Origin: Ruminococcus sp.
GTDB lineage: Bacteria > Bacillota > Clostridia > Oscillospirales > Ruminococcaceae
Assembly (NCBI GenBank): GCA_003488415.1
Contig: DNLQ01000066.1
Location: 1 to 7,507 of the forward strand
Direction: 5' to 3'
Length of the DNA stretch: 7,507 bases
In this document: positions 5,844 through 7,507 of the stretch, piece after piece
Position numbering within the stretch: the first letter of the stretch is position 1
Layout: each line of letters opens with the position of its first letter
Program-made: the position numbers and the translations under genes
The notes under the pieces: model-generated
Database searches by the model: none
Told to the model about the DNA's origin: nothing
What the model saw: the letters and a program-made list of their open reading frames with translations, nothing else

Positions 5844-6414
5844 AGCTGTATCTCCGCATAGAGAGATACTTTCTCTGATCCTGCATATCGAAGTAGAAGC
5901 TGTTCAGCTCACCGGAGTATACGAGCGTTGCACCGGGAAAGCTGCGGAAATCATCCGGTGTGTACAAACAGAATGGCTTTTCAAGTTTTATGCCTATCTT
6001 ATCCATGGTATAAGCCACGAACTGTGAGCAAACGAAACTATATTTGCGGTTCCACTCTATATTGAAGTAAACGGCGATAAGTCCGAGCACATTATAGGAA
6101 TATATGTTCCTGTTATCGGAGAAATGGCGGATGATACGGTTATACTCGTTCTTCTGCTCGTTTGTAACAGGGATGCGGTAGATCTCACATGGAATAAAGC
6201 CGTATTTGCCGAGGGTACCTTTGCCGACTATCTCCTTATTGAAGGTAGCCGGGAGGGGAAAAGGGGTGTAGGAGCGGCAGAAGCTGTACATCTCTGAAAG
6301 AGTAACATCGCCTGAGAGGGAGACGTGATTATAGGGCTTCTTCGTAAAGAATCTGAAGAATCGTGCAGGTCTTGTACCGGTCTGAGCGATTATCAGATAT
6401 ATGTAATCCTCCAA
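5833..6414 (-). CDS. Permuted papain-fold (YiiX/NlpC-P60-like) cysteine hydrolase family protein
   Basis: A 193-residue protein with the order typical of circularly permuted NlpC/P60-like proteins. The candidate catalytic His comes first in KKPYNHVSLSGD (His30). The candidate nucleophile comes later in YSFVCSQFVAYTM (Cys129), at the start of a helix. Between them are MYSFCRSY and GFIPCEIYRIPVT, also typical. Members include predicted amidases or thioesterases acting on cell-wall peptides or lipids; the substrate here is unknown. There is no signal peptide, so a cytoplasmic or peripheral location is likely. The frame has no ATG before residue 41. A TTG at 6414 is preceded by AGGAGG (6427-6422) at seven bases, making it the convincing start. 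It has its own promoter at 6500-6528 and ends convergently, overlapping the preceding plus-strand gene by 11 bases with no terminator between them. Confidence 0.83.
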   Translation of the reverse strand: MEDYIYLIIAQTGTRPARFFRFFTKKPYNHVSLSGDVTLSEMYSFCRSYTPFPLPATFNKEIVGKGTLGKYGFIPCEIYRIPVTNEQKNEYNRIIRHFSDNRNIYSYNVLGLIAVYFNIEWNRKYSFVCSQFVAYTMDKIGIKLEKPFCLYTPDDFRSFPGATLVYSGELNSFYFDMQDQRKYLSMRRYSSKA

Positions 6415-6421
6415 AATGTCA

Positions 6422-6427
6422 CCTCCT
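6422..6427 (-). promoter_or_regulatory. Ribosome binding site that sets a TTG start
   Basis: Reading on the minus strand, AGGAGGTGA is an essentially perfect anti-16S match, seven bases from AGGAGG to the TTG at 6414-6412. It is the main support for the non-ATG start of the papain-fold gene. Confidence 0.75.
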
Positions 6428-6499
6428 GATCTGACAGCAGAGGACTGGCAGTAATATTTTACAAAAAAAAGACCATGTATTAAAAACTTTTCTTTTCTG

Positions 6500-6528
6500 A
6501 TTATACCATAAACTATTGCAAATTACAA
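6500..6528 (-). promoter_or_regulatory. Sigma-A promoter of the papain-fold gene
   Basis: On the minus strand, TTGTAA (-35, 6528-6523) is followed after 17 bases by a perfect TATAAT (-10, 6505-6500) with an upstream TG (TGGTATAAT), an extended -10. A start near 6493 gives a leader of about 80 bases. The -35 lies inside the spacer of the divergent tRNA promoter. Confidence 0.7.
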
Positions 6529-6544
6529 GAGTTTTTGATATAAT
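6516..6544 (+). promoter_or_regulatory. Sigma-A promoter of tRNA-Arg
   Basis: TTGCAA (6516-6521) and a perfect TATAAT (6539-6544) are 17 bases apart, giving a start near 6551 and a precursor leader of about 46 bases. It is interleaved with the divergent promoter at 6500-6528, so one polymerase should exclude the other. Confidence 0.72.
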
Positions 6545-6553
6545 ATTATTAGC

Positions 6554-6585
6554 GCCCTGTCAAAGAGGGCAGGATCTGTCGATCC
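6554..6585 (+). other. Two small hairpins in the tRNA precursor leader
   Basis: GCCCT (6554-6558) pairs with AGGGC (6566-6570), and GGATC (6572-6576) pairs with GATCC (6581-6585) around a TGTC loop. An alternative pairing of CCTG (6556-6559) with CAGG (6570-6573) would exclude the first. They lie between promoter and tRNA, and may guide 5' processing or be incidental. Confidence 0.4.
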
Positions 6586-6596
6586 GTAAGACATAA

Positions 6597-6671
6597 GCGC
6601 CTGTAGCTCAGGGGATAGAGCAGCGGCCTCCGACGCCGTGTGCGGTGGTTCGATTCCACTCAGGCGTGCCA
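6597..6671 (+). tRNA. tRNA-Arg, anticodon CCG
   Basis: A complete cloverleaf can be drawn. The acceptor stem is GCGCCTG (6597-6603) with CAGGCGT (6661-6667), including a G1-U72 pair. The D stem is GCTC/GAGC. The anticodon stem is GCGGC/GCCGT with loop CTCCGAC, so the anticodon is CCG at 6630-6632. The variable loop is GTGC, and the T arm is GGTGG, TTCGATT, CCACT. The discriminator is G6668, and CCA is encoded at 6669-6671. It reads the arginine codon CGG. It has its own promoter and intrinsic terminator, so it is a single-gene transcription unit. Confidence 0.95.
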
Positions 6672-6673
6672 TG

Positions 6674-6699
6674 AAAAACCACGCATCTGCGTGGTTTTT
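6674..6699. terminator. Bidirectional intrinsic terminator
   Basis: AAAAACCACGC (6674-6684) and GCGTGGTTTTT (6689-6699) form an 11-base-pair stem with an ATCT loop, and T-runs result on either strand. On the plus strand it ends tRNA-Arg, three bases after CCA. On the minus strand it begins 11 bases beyond the stop of the 48-residue protein gene. It thus serves both converging units. Confidence 0.9.
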
Positions 6700-6710
6700 T
6701 CATATCCGCA

Positions 6711-6857
6711 TTATTTGTCCTGATCCTTTACAGCCTGAGCGATCATGTACACAGAGTAGAATATCCATATTATCCATGTGATATGCCACCAGCCTGTGGA
6801 GATGCTGATAAGAAGATACAGCACGACTGCGGCGATAGTTACAAACAGCTTCTTCAC
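6711..6857 (-). CDS. 48-residue Trp-rich small membrane protein, GTG start
   Basis: A short gene easily missed by ORF finders. The protein starts MKKLFVTIAAVVLYLLIS, contains STGWWHITWIIWIFYSVY and ends AVKDQDK. It has two hydrophobic segments (about 4-20 and 22-42) with three Trp and a His near the turn. The GWWHITWIIW pattern resembles helices ending larger membrane proteins in Firmicutes, but I know no named family or function. Support for a real gene is strong. AGGAGGT (6870-6864) lies six bases before GTG. A TTGACA/17/TAAAAT promoter with extended TG sits just upstream, and an intrinsic terminator begins 11 bases after the stop. The unit is therefore self-contained and probably expressed in growing cells. 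It converges on tRNA-Arg and diverges from spoVAC. Confidence 0.8.
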   Translation of the reverse strand: MKKLFVTIAAVVLYLLISISTGWWHITWIIWIFYSVYMIAQAVKDQDK

Positions 6858-6863
6858 GGTAAT

Positions 6864-6870
6864 ACCTCCT
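6864..6870 (-). promoter_or_regulatory. Ribosome binding site for the 48-residue protein
   Basis: AGGAGGT on the minus strand, six bases from the GTG at 6857-6855. It fixes the start; no ATG occurs in the frame until residue 38. Confidence 0.75.
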
Positions 6871-6887
6871 GTAAAACAGCTGATTAC

Positions 6888-6916
6888 ATTTTATCACTAA
6901 AATACAGCCGTGTCAA
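6888..6916 (-). promoter_or_regulatory. Sigma-A promoter of the 48-residue protein gene
   Basis: On the minus strand, a perfect TTGACA (6916-6911) is followed after 17 bases by TAAAAT (6893-6888), preceded by TGA as an extended -10. A start near 6881 leaves a leader of about 24 bases that is almost only the ribosome site. This is the best vegetative promoter in the window. Confidence 0.78.
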
Positions 6917-6946
6917 GGAATGAAACGGATTTTTACGGGAATAATA
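6917..6946 (+). promoter_or_regulatory. Weak candidate sigma-G-type promoter of spoVAC
   Basis: GGAATG (6917-6922) and AATAATA (6940-6946) are 17 bases apart and partly match the forespore sigma-G pattern (TGAATA and CATACTA, about 4 of 6 and 5 of 7). The spoVA genes are known sigma-G targets in Bacillus. The match is poor, and the site is proposed mainly from that expectation. Confidence 0.22.
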
Positions 6947-6965
6947 CCTTCAGGGAGTGATGTAT

Positions 6966-7406
6966 ATGATAACACCGCAGGAATACAGCCGTATGACGGA
7001 CGAGGTATCTCCGAAGTCGGCTACAAAGGCAAATATTTTAAGGGCATACGCAGCGGGAGGAGGAATATGCGCCGTAGCTCAGGTGATACTTGCTGTAATG
7101 GAGGCATTCGGAGCTGATAAAGAGGCAGCATCTGCCTGGACTTCCATTATCCTTGTTGTTGCCGGAGCGATAGCAACAGGCTTCGGGTGGTACGGAGAGC
7201 TGGCACGCTACGGCGGTGCAGGCACACTTGTACCCATAACCGGTTTTTCAAATGCAGTCTGCTCTGCGGCAGTTGAAGCGCAGTCCGAGGGACTGATCCT
7301 TGGTGTGGGTGCGAAGATATTTACAATAGCCGGACCTGTTATCCTCTACGGCACGGCAGCCTCGGCAATTTACGGATTTATCTGTTTCTTATTCAATATA
7401 GTGTAG
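6966..7406 (+). CDS. spoVAC: Stage V sporulation protein AC, SpoVAC
   Basis: SpoVAC is an inner-membrane component of the SpoVA channel that imports dipicolinic acid into the developing spore and releases it at germination. It is described as mechanosensitive in B. subtilis. The protein has 146 residues from ATG 6966, near the usual 150. A polar N-terminus is followed by four or five membrane segments. Recognition elements are AYAAGGGICAVAQ near the start, TGFGWYGELARYGGAGTLVPITGFSNAV in the middle, and SEGLILGVGAKIF followed by AGPVILYG near the end. The EGLxLGV element and the N-terminal extension distinguish it from the related SpoVAE. GGGAG at 6953-6957 gives eight bases to ATG 6966, while ATG 6960 and GTG 6957 are too close or inside it. 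No spoVAD start is visible in the 101 bases that follow. Confidence 0.94.
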   Translation: MITPQEYSRMTDEVSPKSATKANILRAYAAGGGICAVAQVILAVMEAFGADKEAASAWTSIILVVAGAIATGFGWYGELARYGGAGTLVPITGFSNAVCSAAVEAQSEGLILGVGAKIFTIAGPVILYGTAASAIYGFICFLFNIV

Positions 7407-7450
7407 TGTCATGTACGGCGAACAGGAATGCAAAAAAGTACAAAAAAATT

Positions 7451-7469
7451 GCCCCGATATGATCGGGGC
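7451..7469 (-). terminator. Intrinsic terminator facing the minus strand
   Basis: GCCCCGAT (7451-7458) and ATCGGGGC (7462-7469) form a perfect eight-pair GC-rich stem with a three-base loop. The A-rich tract before it (7442-7448) becomes a T-run on the minus strand, whereas no T-run follows on the plus strand. It should end a leftward transcript entering from beyond the right edge, and only weakly affect spoVAC transcription. Confidence 0.68.
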
Positions 7470-7507
7470 ATGGACACAAATAAAAATAAATATGTGTAGA
7501 ACAAAAG

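Noticed and set aside
6700..6897. 65-residue minus-strand reading frame over the region of the 48-residue protein
   Set aside because: It has no ribosome site, a composition unlike a folded protein, and crosses the terminator arm and the promoter of the real small gene in another frame.
6907..6935. Terminator-like CCGT/ACGG pairing followed by a T-run
   Set aside because: Only four base pairs with a long loop; too weak, and the bases are better explained by the small gene's promoter.
6957..6965. GTG 6957 or ATG 6960 as the spoVAC start
   Set aside because: GGGAG at 6953-6957 overlaps or nearly touches these codons; ATG 6966 has the usual eight-base spacing.
1..7507. CRISPR array, insertion sequence, integrase or attachment-site duplication near the tRNA
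   Set aside because: No spaced direct repeats, no transposase or integrase frame, and no copy of the tRNA 3' end elsewhere in the window were seen.

Overview
The window looks like chromosomal DNA from an endospore-lineage member of the Clostridia, most likely a Ruminococcus-type Oscillospiraceae. This rests on recognisable spoIIP and spoVAC, Gram-positive style GGAGG ribosome sites, moderate GC and a DUF2752/polysaccharide-deacetylase pair. The genus is inferred. No mobile element, CRISPR array or phage gene is visible.

Left part (1-2970, + strand). It opens inside metA, missing about nine codons. The enzyme is a homoserine O-acyltransferase whose specificity residue (Glu111) points to acetyl-CoA. 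Three membrane-protein genes follow in the same direction. The outer two (986-1540 and 2398-2970) share a DUF4190-like membrane core. The middle one (1540-2340) has a long charged N-terminal region with two His/Cys-containing HLCE-type motifs. The first two overlap by one base.

Middle part (2967-5843). A minus-strand pair, polysaccharide deacetylase then a DUF2752 membrane protein, is coupled by an ATGA overlap. It ends tail to tail against the third membrane gene, both stop codons lying in one TTAA. Divergent from it is spoIIP, the peptidoglycan hydrolase of forespore engulfment, with an 8-bp hairpin in its leader. A TTG-started 100-residue membrane protein of unknown function follows two bases later.

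Right part (5833-7507). A permuted papain-fold (YiiX/NlpC-P60-like) protein runs on the minus strand from a TTG start. Its promoter is interleaved with the divergent promoter of tRNA-Arg(CCG). The tRNA terminator is symmetric and also ends a previously overlooked 48-residue Trp-rich membrane protein on the minus strand. That small gene has a near-consensus sigma-A promoter, a perfect ribosome site and a GTG start. spoVAC, part of the channel that loads dipicolinic acid into the spore, follows on the plus strand. The last 100 bases hold a terminator hairpin facing the minus strand.

The coherent theme is the cell envelope and sporulation. Most of the window is ordinary core genome. The least understood pieces are the three-gene membrane cluster, the small gene behind spoIIP and the 48-residue protein.
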